Made by a program: the position numbers and the translations under genes | Notes under the pieces: generated by a model | Database searches by the model: none | The model's input: the letters and a program-made list of their open reading frames with translations, nothing else | Told to the model about the DNA's origin: nothing | Shown: in pieces, positions 42,796 through 51,281 of the stretch | How the letters are laid out: every line of letters starts with the position of its first letter | How positions within the stretch are numbered: position 1 is the first letter of the stretch | DNA from: Nitrospirae bacterium GWB2_47_37 | GTDB taxonomy: Bacteria > Nitrospirota > Thermodesulfovibrionia > Thermodesulfovibrionales > Dissulfurispiraceae | Length of the DNA: 64,000 bases | Direction of reading: 5' to 3' | NCBI GenBank assembly: GCA_001803635.1 | Contig: MHDU01000038.1 | Coordinates: forward strand, 1 to 64,000

Positions 42796-43208
42796 ATTTT
42801 ATCTTTTAATAAGACCCTGCCTCTTTCTATTTTTTCGACCCGCATGCTGTCGATAGAATCCCCTTCGTTGACTATGATACCATTTATTATTGCTATTTTT
42901 CTGCCGCCGTTTATGAGTATAAGCGAGACCTTTTTTTCTTCGGCCTTCGCTTCCGGAGGGGGCGCCATTTTATCGAGCGGGACTTTAGGGAACGCGACTT
43001 TAGGGGCTTCAAGAGAGATCGGATTGGCGAGCGAAGGGACAGGAGCGGGCTGTTTGAATGAAATTTTCGTTTTTTGGTGATAAAAGGCGAGGATCTGCTT
43101 TTCGCCAGGGGACATGAAAGGCTTAAACTTCGCGCTCGACGAGATCACGACGCCTAATGCGATTGCGATCAACGGCGCTGCCGATATTAGTACGAGTTTT
43201 TTGTCCAT
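42768..43208 (-). CDS. PilP/GspC-like (MshK-type) periplasmic connector
   Basis: 146 aa. One N-terminal membrane segment (about 5-25), a Pro/Lys/Ala-rich linker (about 50-90) and a small beta domain (about 92-146, KVSLILINGGRKIAIINGIIVNEGDSI) resembling the GspC homology region. It would link the inner-membrane platform to the secretin encoded next. Confidence 0.8.
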   Translation of the reverse strand: MDKKLVLISAAPLIAIALGVVISSSAKFKPFMSPGEKQILAFYHQKTKISFKQPAPVPSLANPISLEAPKVAFPKVPLDKMAPPPEAKAEEKKVSLILINGGRKIAIINGIIVNEGDSIDSMRVEKIERGRVLLKDKMWAKWIKIE

Positions 43209-43230
43209 TTCCCCTTTCTGTCTCAGGGCG

Positions 43231-43280
43231 GGGACAGTCCCGATTCTACGGCTTACGCCCGTAAATCTGGGACAGTCCCC
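43231..43280. repeat. 50-bp REP-like repeat, copy 2
   Basis: This unit has the same GGGACAGTCCC ends and ACGGCTTACGCCCGT centre as the one at 36940-36988, with a few changes. It is in the 235-bp gap between the PilP-like and PilO-like genes, which holds no other feature I can see. Confidence 0.8.
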
Positions 43281-43443
43281 CGTTTCATAATTTCCCGCTC
43301 TTTATTAGCATAAAACATACCAATAATTAACCGATTGATTTTAAAATGAATAATAACATATTATCATCATATTGACATTAAAAATGGAATAATAATGCCT
43401 GATTATCTATAGCAGTAGGAAAAATTTTCCCGACGGTCGGTTC

Positions 43444-43992
43444 TCAGTCCTTATAGCTTTTGCTGTCTTTTAATGTCCTGAGAGCGCCCTTTATCTCGTA
43501 AGAGACGGCCGTTTTATCCTGCGACTGGAATACGGCTATCGAACTGATGGAGAAAAACGGGAATTTCAGCGACTGTAACCAGCCGATATTATTTACAAAT
43601 GCGGTATAGTCTTTCATTTTATTGGCCTTTATCCCTACGGGCATGCCGATCTCATTGCCCTTGTATTCTATATTGGTTATGCTTACCTCCGCGTCCCTGA
43701 AGCGAGACTTCAGTTCGTCAATCCTGATATAGATAAGCTCTTCGGCCGTTTTTTTGTCGAATATGTCGGGCATTATCATTTTTGCTTCCGCAATGGTCTT
43801 ATCTATATCTCCGATCGCCTCTTTCATGCCGAAGACATTTTGTTTGGCTGTCTGAAGGCTTTTCCGGGTTGCGAAAACCGAATCTCCGTATTTTTTAGCG
43901 ACAATGATTCCGGACACGACAATTATTAGGAGGATGCTCGCCGCGATGTATCCTGTCAACAGATTTTTAAGATTGTAGTGCCTATTGTCCAT
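43444..43992 (-). CDS. PilO/MshJ-like membrane protein
   Basis: 182 aa. A single membrane segment (about 14-33) is followed by a coiled coil (about 40-70) and a ferredoxin-like beta-alpha domain. Size, topology and position after the PilM/PilN-like gene support PilO (MshJ), part of the inner-membrane alignment complex. Confidence 0.78.
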   Translation of the reverse strand: MDNRHYNLKNLLTGYIAASILLIIVVSGIIVAKKYGDSVFATRKSLQTAKQNVFGMKEAIGDIDKTIAEAKMIMPDIFDKKTAEELIYIRIDELKSRFRDAEVSITNIEYKGNEIGMPVGIKANKMKDYTAFVNNIGWLQSLKFPFFSISSIAVFQSQDKTAVSYEIKGALRTLKDSKSYKD

Positions 43993-43997
43993 AGTTG

Positions 43998-45398
43998 TTA
44001 TCTTTGCGCTCCGGTTCCTGATTGTTCGGTATATTTCAACTCCATTTGAAACTCTTTGCTGTTTATATCTATCCTGTCGGATAACATCTGAATACCCTTT
44101 GTATTTTTAAACGAGACAACTAAATTCTGATACGCCTGCTGCATCTCTAAGAGGTCTTTTGCCGGGGCGCTGCCCTTTATGCCTATGCGCGATGCGTTTC
44201 CTTCAGGAATGATATTTATGGAGCGGATATTTATGGATCTCATGCCCGGATAATTTAATGACGATACGGCTATTAACGCCTTCTGCATGTCGGGCGAAGC
44301 GTTAACTGCATTTATAAAGTTTATTAGAGGCATGAACCTCTCCATCTCTTTTTTCTTGTTTTCATAGGCCGTGATTATAGGCTCCATGCCCTTTATCTCC
44401 GACCTGACGGCCTCTGCTTTTTTCTTTGAGGCGAATATCTCGGATGATTTTGCCTTCAGGTAAAATGCGCCTGCCGTCAGTATGATAAGTAGTGTGAAGA
44501 GCAGATATGAAATGACGGTCTTGTGGAGATAGAAATCCCTGTAATCCTTGGGGAGAAGGTTAAACGCCGGGAGTTCTTTAAGATGCCGTATCGCCGATAT
44601 CGGGGCTAAAAATTCATCGAGAGGCTCTTCGCGCTTTCCGGATGTCGTAATATCGGACATGCTCCGCATGCATATCGCGGGCGCTGCCGGTTCCATGACG
44701 GCATCGTATATTGTGCAGGGTGTGCCTATGAGAATTACTTGAGAAGGACTTAACCTTAATGTCTGCCGGCAGTAATTTATCGTCATGTTTATACCCTGCA
44801 CGTCAACGTCATGAATCCCTTTCTCAGGGGATTGCATCGTGCGTATGAAATGCGGCATCCCGTCTTTCATTAAAAACATAGTTTTGCCTGCGTCGGATTC
44901 GGCTACGCATAATAACGGCTCGGAGGTAATGCCGTAAGACGAATTGACCGACTTGGAAAGCGCAAACGGAGCAGGGAATATATGCCTAATCCTCTTGCCG
45001 TGCCTGCCGAACCTCTCGACAAGCCTGTTCAGGTCATCATTTGCGACGGCAAAGAAAAATGTTTCTTTGACTCTTCTGCCCTCATGCATGCGCTCTCCGA
45101 GAATTGAATGGAAGAACGTAAAATCCTTTAATTCGGAGAATCTTTTTTTAGCCTCCGCTTCCACGATGTTCTTGAAGTATTTTTCGTTTACGGGGGGCAA
45201 AAGCATTATATCCTGATAGAATATCTTGAAATCGCATACTACTATGAAGTCGCGGGACTTTTCTTTTTTGAGGAAGTCTTCGAATTCGTCGTTCGTGAGG
45301 GTGAGAGTCTTGCCGATTAGAAGATTACGACCTTTAAAAGAGGCGTATACTATTTTGACTGTTTCATTTTCAAAACTGACAGCTATTTGCCGTGCCAA
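43998..45398 (-). CDS. PilM-PilN fusion (GspL/MshI-like)
   Basis: 466 aa from a TTG at 45398: GGAGG lies 6 bp upstream and the protein then begins LARQIAVSFENETVKIVYASFKG like other PilM proteins. The upstream in-frame ATG (45455) would overlap the neighbouring gene and lacks a ribosome-binding site. An actin-like PilM domain (about 1-250) is joined to a membrane segment (about 305-330, SYLLFTLLIILTAGAFYLK) and a PilN-like periplasmic domain. In many type IV pili these are two proteins. It is the first gene of the pilus run (45398 to 36955). Confidence 0.85.
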   Translation of the reverse strand: MARQIAVSFENETVKIVYASFKGRNLLIGKTLTLTNDEFEDFLKKEKSRDFIVVCDFKIFYQDIMLLPPVNEKYFKNIVEAEAKKRFSELKDFTFFHSILGERMHEGRRVKETFFFAVANDDLNRLVERFGRHGKRIRHIFPAPFALSKSVNSSYGITSEPLLCVAESDAGKTMFLMKDGMPHFIRTMQSPEKGIHDVDVQGINMTINYCRQTLRLSPSQVILIGTPCTIYDAVMEPAAPAICMRSMSDITTSGKREEPLDEFLAPISAIRHLKELPAFNLLPKDYRDFYLHKTVISYLLFTLLIILTAGAFYLKAKSSEIFASKKKAEAVRSEIKGMEPIITAYENKKKEMERFMPLINFINAVNASPDMQKALIAVSSLNYPGMRSINIRSINIIPEGNASRIGIKGSAPAKDLLEMQQAYQNLVVSFKNTKGIQMLSDRIDINSKEFQMELKYTEQSGTGAQR

Positions 45399-45435
45399 AT
45401 ACAACCTCCGACCCTCTACGATTGACGCTATTATA

Positions 45436-45882
45436 TCACGGCAAACGCCTGTCATGCATTCTGTGGTTTCTCCATAGAGGCTTGCAAGAAGAGTCTCTCA
45501 ACATTATCGTTTTTCCGGTCGTTAAATCTTTTATCTGCCTGCCTATGATGTATAAGTTCCCGTCCCTGCCGAAATATTTTGAACCGGTAATTTCCATTAA
45601 GGAGTCCGTATTGAAAGTTATCGCCTCCCCGGACAAATACCGGTGCGGCGCTGTAACGACAGTGTAGGACTTACCGCTTGTTTTTACCCTTAAGATGACC
45701 GGGCCCCTCTTGACATGGATTATCTCTGTAACAGTCCCCTTAATAGTTATCTCGGTGTTTTCATCATAGCCCTCTTTTATATCGGACTCGGCGTAAGCAG
45801 ACGAAAACGGAGAAAGCAATAAAAAAAATGCAAATATGACTGCTGTTCTTATTTTTAAATTATCTGTCATTTCATCTCTCAA
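45436..45882 (-). CDS. Exported protein with an OB-like domain
   Basis: 148 aa. A signal peptide (about 1-31, AYA-ES) is followed by a beta-rich segment (ITIKGTVTEIIHVKRGPVILRVKTSGKSYTVVTAP) resembling bacterial OB-fold exported proteins. I do not recognise a specific family. It lies 37 bp before the pilus gene start and may share its transcript. Confidence 0.7.
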   Translation of the reverse strand: MRDEMTDNLKIRTAVIFAFFLLLSPFSSAYAESDIKEGYDENTEITIKGTVTEIIHVKRGPVILRVKTSGKSYTVVTAPHRYLSGEAITFNTDSLMEITGSKYFGRDGNLYIIGRQIKDLTTGKTIMLRDSSCKPLWRNHRMHDRRLP

Positions 45883-45938
45883 ATGTTTTTGGAGTAATGG
45901 AGTGATGGGAACAACACTCCATTACTCTACGGTTTTTA

Positions 45939-46331
45939 CTATATTCCCATTCTGCCCATTTTGGACATGCCCATGCCCATGCCTTTCCCGCCTTTGCAAA
46001 GGCCGGGACCGAAACCGGAAATGCCGGCTTCCGCTGCTTTTTTCTGGATCTCCGTTCTGACGTCGACCATTTCCTTCTGCTTTGCCGCTATGGCGTTCCA
46101 GTCCGGTGTGGCTGCGGTTCTGAGGGTCATAATCTCAGTCTTGAGCTGGAGCATTTTCTGCTTGAGCGGAAGTATATCTTTCTGGAACTGCGTATGCTTC
46201 TGCGTCTGCTCCGGCGTAAGGTTAGCTCCCGTCATGCCCATGCCGTAACCGGGGCCGAAGGCCATTGCTGTTGCGGTTACAGAAACTACAAGAGCAACCG
46301 CCAATACTATGCCTATTGTCTTTTTCATCAT
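45939..46331 (-). CDS. Spy/ZraP-like periplasmic protein
   Basis: 130 aa. The signal peptide (AMA-FG) is followed by a long helical segment with the LTxxQ-type motif (NLTPEQTQKHTQFQKD) and Gly/Met-rich ends (GPGYGMGM and GGKGMGMGMSKMGRMGI) that could bind metal. AGGAGG precedes the double ATG (46331/46328). Kinase and sigma-54 activator genes lie upstream on the same strand and a sigma-54 promoter directly in front, as in the E. coli zinc-responsive ZraP/ZraSR system. Function by analogy: envelope chaperone and metal or stress buffering. Confidence 0.85.
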   Translation of the reverse strand: MMKKTIGIVLAVALVVSVTATAMAFGPGYGMGMTGANLTPEQTQKHTQFQKDILPLKQKMLQLKTEIMTLRTAATPDWNAIAAKQKEMVDVRTEIQKKAAEAGISGFGPGLCKGGKGMGMGMSKMGRMGI

Positions 46332-46378
46332 CTTCACCTCCTTTCCTCTATCCGGCTTTATCGTTTGCTTTTTGTTTA

Positions 46379-46394
46379 AGCAATCGCCGTGCCG
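46379..46394 (-). promoter_or_regulatory. Sigma-54 (-24/-12) promoter of the ZraP-like gene
   Basis: On the - strand CGGCACG (46394-46388), four bases, then TTGCT (46383-46379). This matches the consensus with one change and exact spacing, 47 bp before the gene start. Confidence 0.75.
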
Positions 46395-46410
46395 GCTAAG
46401 GAAAGGGATT

Positions 46411-46546
46411 ATTAATGGAAGACAAAATATTTCCGCTTCATTCTCGGAAGGCATCCGGCCTTCCTCCGAAGCTGCGCCGGCCCGCTTAAACATCCGTGTT
46501 ACGCTTGGGCCGCCGAAGTCGCTCCAATACTTTGTCTTCCATTAAT
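46411..46546 (-). repeat. Dispersed repeat copy 2, with 21-bp terminal inverted repeats
   Basis: The unit begins ATTAATGGAAGACAAAATAT and ends with its complement with one mismatch over 21 bp (46411-46431 and 46526-46546). The inner 93 bp match copy 1 (27891-27994) with about five differences. An inner hairpin GGAAGGC-5 nt-GCCTTCC is also kept. Confidence 0.85.
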
Positions 46547-46562
46547 ATCGTAAATAATATCA

Positions 46563-46732
46563 ACATATAGCACAGGTCTTCTTCAATGACTTTATCTGCG
46601 GAACTCTTTAACCACATACTCTTTTATCCGTCCTCCGCATCGGAGGAATCTATTTGATGAAGCGTATAGTATCTTTGCTCTGAACAAAAAACGACACTTA
46701 TAAAGGCATAGAAGAAGACCTGCGCTATGTGT
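46563..46732. mobile_element. MITE-like element, 170 bp with about 33-bp terminal inverted repeats
   Basis: The left end (46563-46595) and the right end (46700-46732) are inverted copies with about four mismatches; the shared core reads CAGGTCTTCTTC. A perfect hairpin TCCTCCG-CAT-CGGAGGA lies in the middle. There is no transposase gene. No obvious target duplication was seen. Confidence 0.7.
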
Positions 46733-46739
46733 CACTACA

Positions 46740-46773
46740 TGCAATTTCTGCATCTGTAAGTGCAAAGTTTGCA
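46740..46773 (-). promoter_or_regulatory. Tandem palindromes, likely activator binding sites (UAS)
   Basis: TGCAAAGTTTGCA (46761-46773, perfect) and TGCAATTTCTGCA (46740-46752, partial) have centres 21 bp apart and lie directly after the activator stop codon. They parallel the pairs at 3819 and 10515. Confidence 0.55.
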
Positions 46774-46774
46774 T

Positions 46775-48109
46775 CTATGAAATTCCATATTCCTTTATTT
46801 TATACTGCAGCGACCTCAGCGATATCCCCAACATCCCAGCCGCATTTTTTCTGCTGCCCCCTGTTTTTATTAATGCGTTTTCGATAGCCGTTTTTTCTAT
46901 GCTCTTTAAATCGGCGGCTGCACCGTGCCCTGAGGACATTTCATTCGGCGTTTCGAGATCGGGCAATATCAACTCCGTCCCCTTGCTTATAATTACGCTC
47001 CTCTCTATTACGTTTTCGAGTTCCCGTATGTTGCCCGGCCATGTATAAAACGTTAATTTATCCATCTCATCGGCAGAAATTTGTTTCGGCTCTTTGCCGA
47101 GCCGCAGGGAGATGACCTTTACGATATGATTTGCAATATCGGGTATATGCTCTTTCCTGTCGCGCAGCGGGGGAATATTTATGGGGAACACATTCAGGCG
47201 ATAATAAAGATCTTCCCTGAACTTCTTTTCTTCCACCAGAGACTTGAGGTTTTTGTTTGTCGCCGCAATCACCCTTGCGTTAGTTTTTATTGTATTTAAC
47301 GAGCCGAGCCTTTCGAATGTCCTGTCCTGAAGGATTTTTAGGAATTTCGCCTGCAGCGCCGGGCTCATCTCCGATACCTCATCGAGGAATATGGTGCCGT
47401 CCCCTGCCAGTTCAAATCTCCCTTTTTTTTGGGACAGCGCCCCTGTGAAAGCGCCTTTTTCATATCCGAACAACTCGGATTCGAGGAGGGTTTCCGGTAT
47501 TGCGGCGCAGTTAATGTCCACGAACGGCCCGCTCCTGCCGCTTTTGTTGTGAATAATTTTGGCTATCAATGTTTTGCCTGTGCCTGTTTCGCCGTAGAGG
47601 ATAACAGTCGCATCGGTGGGCGCTACATCGCTAATATCTTTGAGTATACCTTCCATCCCGGGAAAAACAATCTCTATAGGAGGAATATCGGAGAACATTT
47701 CCGACTTGAGCATCCTGTTTTCCGCTGTGAGTCTCTGCCTTTCATATATCTTAGAAACGGCAATACGCAATTGATCGGGGTCTTTGAGCGGCTTTGTGAT
47801 ATAATCGGCGGCTCCCTTTTTCATCGCCTCGACGGCGGTTTCCACCGTAGCAAAGGCGGTGACCATAAGGAAATCCATATCCTCATTCTTTTTCTTAAGC
47901 TCGTCCATGAACCTGATGCCGTCCATTTTAGGCATCTTAAGGTCGGTTATTATTAAGTTAGGCGAGAACGAATCGACGGCCTTCAGCGCTTCTTCGGCGT
48001 CCGTAAAGCCTTTTACAACGTAGCCGGAGTCCTCAAGTATTTTGGTCATGAGGAGCAGGAACGACTTCTCGTCGTCAACTATCACTATTCTGAAATTTTC
48101 ACGCTGCAT
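46775..48109 (-). CDS. NtrC-family sigma-54-dependent response regulator (ZraR-like)
   Basis: 444 aa. Receiver domain with Asp56 in TDLKMP, AAA+ domain with GETGTGKT and GAFTGA, and a Fis-type C-terminus (AAGMLGISLRSLQYKIKEYGIS). Partner of the kinase at 48118, 8 bp upstream on the same strand. The palindromes at 46740-46773 and the sigma-54 promoter at 46379 suggest it controls the ZraP-like gene. Confidence 0.95.
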   Translation of the reverse strand: MQRENFRIVIVDDEKSFLLLMTKILEDSGYVVKGFTDAEEALKAVDSFSPNLIITDLKMPKMDGIRFMDELKKKNEDMDFLMVTAFATVETAVEAMKKGAADYITKPLKDPDQLRIAVSKIYERQRLTAENRMLKSEMFSDIPPIEIVFPGMEGILKDISDVAPTDATVILYGETGTGKTLIAKIIHNKSGRSGPFVDINCAAIPETLLESELFGYEKGAFTGALSQKKGRFELAGDGTIFLDEVSEMSPALQAKFLKILQDRTFERLGSLNTIKTNARVIAATNKNLKSLVEEKKFREDLYYRLNVFPINIPPLRDRKEHIPDIANHIVKVISLRLGKEPKQISADEMDKLTFYTWPGNIRELENVIERSVIISKGTELILPDLETPNEMSSGHGAAADLKSIEKTAIENALIKTGGSRKNAAGMLGISLRSLQYKIKEYGIS

Positions 48110-48117
48110 AATGTTTA

Positions 48118-49383
48118 TTATATAGGATTTCGCGGCAGTTCTATCTTTAAAAGCGTTCCTTTTTGCGGTTCGCTCTCGATTTCTATCTTACCTCCGAGGG
48201 CCTTCAGCAGTTTGTCCACGATAGCAAGACCGAGTCCAGTGCCTTTTGTCTTTGTGGTAAAAAAAGGCTTAAACGCCAGTTGTATTGTTTCTCTGTCCAT
48301 TCCGCAGCCGTTGTCTTTTACCGTGACATTTATTTTGTCGCCGGAGGATTCTGCCTTTATCTCTATGACCCCGTCGGTATTCAGCGACGCGGAGGAATTA
48401 TCGATAAGATTCATCAGCACCTGCTTCAACTTGTCCCGGTCTGATTTTACTCTGAGGCCTGAAGGCGCGGAAACTTTTATGTCGATGCCTTCGGCATTTC
48501 CGCGCGGCCGGGCGGTTTCAATAATTTCATTCAAAAGGTCGTCCATGTCGAATTCTTCCCGCTTTATTTCCACGGGCTTCGCATACGTCAGGAGATCGTC
48601 GGTTAATGCCTCCAGCCTATTCGATTCCGAAACTATGATGTTAAGGTATTCGTTTGCGACCCTTGCCTCTTGCCCCTCAATAATATACTGCGCGAATCCC
48701 TTAATGCTGCCCAAAGGGTTTCTTATCTCATGCGCCAGCACCGACGCCATTTCTCCTATTACGGCAAGCCGTTCCCTCTCCGCCATTTTTGTTTTTAATT
48801 CCTCGGCATGGCGCGATGCCCTTATGAAGAAATAACCGATGACCCATAGAATGCCTATTACAACAGCCATGCCTAAGGCCTGCAGCCGCGCCTGTCTTGT
48901 AATGCCTTCAACCGGATACGTGCGAAGCGCGAGCCTGAGTATATTTTCGGTGTTTTTTATATGTACGGGGAAATCGAGTATAAAAACCCTCTCGTCCGTC
49001 CCGAGCACAGTGTAGTCATGAAGCGGCCTGCCGGTTTCGGCCACAGTCTTGATTGATTTGTCCTGAACGATTCTCCCTATGAGGTTTTTGTTTGAATGAA
49101 GGAGTGTTTTGCCTTTCCTGTCATAAAGGGCGATAAAAGCCATGCCTTCCCACTTGCCTTCGGTAATGATGTCCTTGAATATGTTTTCTTCGGCTGGCAG
49201 TCCTTTTGACAGTAATGCCTCGAGGCTCACGGCTATGCCGAGGGACTGAAGCTCTATGGAATCTTCGGCAGCCTTAATGGAATTTTTATAGGTAAGGGCC
49301 GCGCTTATTGCGGTTATAACGGTTGCGAGTGCGAGGACGGCAATGATATAAAACCGGCTTCCATTTGGGTGTTTGTCGTGCAT
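48118..49383 (-). CDS. Membrane sensor histidine kinase (ZraS-like)
   Basis: 421 aa. Two membrane segments (about 10-30 and 170-190) enclose a periplasmic sensor domain of about 140 residues (YDRKGKTLLHSNKNLIGRI). HisKA has AHEIRNPLGSIKG and HATPase has DNGCGMD and GTGLGLAI. No PAS domain. It fits the ZraS/AtoS type with the next gene as its regulator. Confidence 0.93.
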   Translation of the reverse strand: MHDKHPNGSRFYIIAVLALATVITAISAALTYKNSIKAAEDSIELQSLGIAVSLEALLSKGLPAEENIFKDIITEGKWEGMAFIALYDRKGKTLLHSNKNLIGRIVQDKSIKTVAETGRPLHDYTVLGTDERVFILDFPVHIKNTENILRLALRTYPVEGITRQARLQALGMAVVIGILWVIGYFFIRASRHAEELKTKMAERERLAVIGEMASVLAHEIRNPLGSIKGFAQYIIEGQEARVANEYLNIIVSESNRLEALTDDLLTYAKPVEIKREEFDMDDLLNEIIETARPRGNAEGIDIKVSAPSGLRVKSDRDKLKQVLMNLIDNSSASLNTDGVIEIKAESSGDKINVTVKDNGCGMDRETIQLAFKPFFTTKTKGTGLGLAIVDKLLKALGGKIEIESEPQKGTLLKIELPRNPI

Positions 49384-49400
49384 TTAATATTATACTTTAG

Positions 49401-51281
49401 TCAGCCGTTCAGGATGCGTCTTATGTTTGTCAGCATGTTCTGCAGATCGAGGGGTTTTGCCATGAATTCCTGCCCCTCTTCGTAAACCCCCTTGGAAACG
49501 AGTATGTCGCCGGCATAGCCGCTTATAAAAAGGACTTTTATGCCGGGTTTCATATCCCTTATGGAGTCATAGACCTCTTTGCCGTTTTTCTTGGGCATAA
49601 TAACGTCAAGAACGGCCATGTCGATACGTTCTTTATGCTCCTTATATTTTTCGATCGCATCGGCGCCGTCAACAGCCGGTATTACGGTATATCCGTATTT
49701 TTCGAGGGTGTCTTTAAGAAGGGAACGTACGGAGTTTTCGTCTTCGGCTATCAGTATCGTTTCGCTGCCTCTGATGTCTACTATGGGTTCCTGTATATCC
49801 GCTTTATGCCCGACTTTATTTTCTCCGGATGCCGGCAGGTATACTTTGAAGGTAGTGCCCATGTTTTTTTCGCTGTAAATGTTGATAAACCCATCGTGCT
49901 GCTTTATTATGCCGTATACCATAGACAGGCCGAGACCTGTCCCCTTGCCTTTTTCCTTGGTCGTATAGAATGGTTCGAATATATGCGCCATGTCTTTCTT
50001 GTCTATGCCTGTCCCTGTATCGCTTATGGAAAGTATCATATAATTTCCGGGGTTTGCGCCGTATTTATCCGTATAGTCCACGGAAAGAGCTGAAGGCGCG
50101 GTTTCTATGGAGAGTATTCCTCCCGCCGGCATGGCGTCCCTAGCATTGGCGACGAGGTTCATTATTACCTGCTCTATCTGGTGGGAATCTACGAATACCG
50201 GGAATTCCGCATTCGAATATTTGAGCCTGAATTCGATATCTTCTCCTATAAGGCGTTTTAGCAGGCCGGATATGTTCTTGATTATCTCATTCAGGTTGAG
50301 CGTTCCGGGCTTTATGATCTGTTTACGGCTGAAAGCCAGAAGGTTTGAGGTAAGGTTCTGCGCCTTCTCGGAGGCATCGAGGACCTGTTTGATATAGTTT
50401 TGCGCCTCTTTATCGCCGTCATTCAGTTTATGCTTCAGCAAGGAAGAATAGCCCATTATAGCCGTTAAAAGGTTGTTGAAGTCATGCGCCACTCCTCCGG
50501 CCATAATGCCGAGGGATTCCATTTTCTGCGCTTGAATCAACTGCCCTTCAAGATTTTTTCTGTCGGAGATGTCCCTGTTGCTCACCCTTCGCCCTACGAA
50601 TTTATCCTCGGCATAAATAGGACCGCATATATGGGATATCCATTTGACGTCCCCGTTTTTTGCGACGATGCGGAATTGTATCTCCTCATGCTTGAGCATC
50701 ATGAAGTCGTCCATATGATTTTCGAATACGTGTTTATCATCGGGATGAACGATGTCCCATAAAAGCGCGGGGTTGCGCGTAAACTCTTCCTGCGTATAGC
50801 CTGTAATATGTCCGCACGAAGGGGCGATAAAAATAATTTCCCTGTCTTCGGTTATCCAGTATTCCCAGTCGTAGGCGAATTCCGAAAGGGTCCTGAACTT
50901 CCATTCGCTTTCGGTGATTTTCCTCTGATGCTCCCCGATGTTTTTAGAGAACGTTAAAATAGCCCCCATGCCGACGAACCACAGGATAAGATGCGTAAAA
51001 ACTATCTTTGTGATCTTCGTTTTTATTCTTTCGCCGTAATGATATGTCTTCTGGACCGCAATTATTGCGCCTTTGCCGGTTTCGCTGACCGTGTGCTTCA
51101 GATTGTATTCGTGCTGATCATATGCGTCATGAGAGGCTTCGTATATATTCCATACGGCTGAGGCGGCTATAAGGATTGTCCATGTAATGAGCAGGCATAT
51201 GGCATGACCCTTGGTATATCCCTCGGCGACGCGCTTGAAGTCTATGACCTTCTTTGCCGTATTACGAATAACGCTGCTCAT
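49401..51281 (-). CDS. Hybrid histidine kinase with PAS and receiver domains
   Basis: 626 aa. Two membrane segments (about 28-46 and 95-115) frame a short periplasmic part, then PAS (about 130-255, ITGYTQEEFTRNPALLWDIVHPDD), HisKA (GGVAHDFNNLLTAIMGY), HATPase (DTGTGID, GTGLGLSM) and a C-terminal receiver with Asp in AVLDVIMPKKNG. The start overlaps the fumarase stop (ATGA). Output partner unknown. Confidence 0.93.
   Translation of the reverse strand: MSSVIRNTAKKVIDFKRVAEGYTKGHAICLLITWTILIAASAVWNIYEASHDAYDQHEYNLKHTVSETGKGAIIAVQKTYHYGERIKTKITKIVFTHLILWFVGMGAILTFSKNIGEHQRKITESEWKFRTLSEFAYDWEYWITEDREIIFIAPSCGHITGYTQEEFTRNPALLWDIVHPDDKHVFENHMDDFMMLKHEEIQFRIVAKNGDVKWISHICGPIYAEDKFVGRRVSNRDISDRKNLEGQLIQAQKMESLGIMAGGVAHDFNNLLTAIMGYSSLLKHKLNDGDKEAQNYIKQVLDASEKAQNLTSNLLAFSRKQIIKPGTLNLNEIIKNISGLLKRLIGEDIEFRLKYSNAEFPVFVDSHQIEQVIMNLVANARDAMPAGGILSIETAPSALSVDYTDKYGANPGNYMILSISDTGTGIDKKDMAHIFEPFYTTKEKGKGTGLGLSMVYGIIKQHDGFINIYSEKNMGTTFKVYLPASGENKVGHKADIQEPIVDIRGSETILIAEDENSVRSLLKDTLEKYGYTVIPAVDGADAIEKYKEHKERIDMAVLDVIMPKKNGKEVYDSIRDMKPGIKVLFISGYAGDILVSKGVYEEGQEFMAKPLDLQNMLTNIRRILNG

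Noticed and set aside
46592-46774. 60-codon - strand frame between the activator and the ZraP-like gene
   Set aside because: It is composed of the MITE-like element and palindromes, with no start signal or family resemblance.
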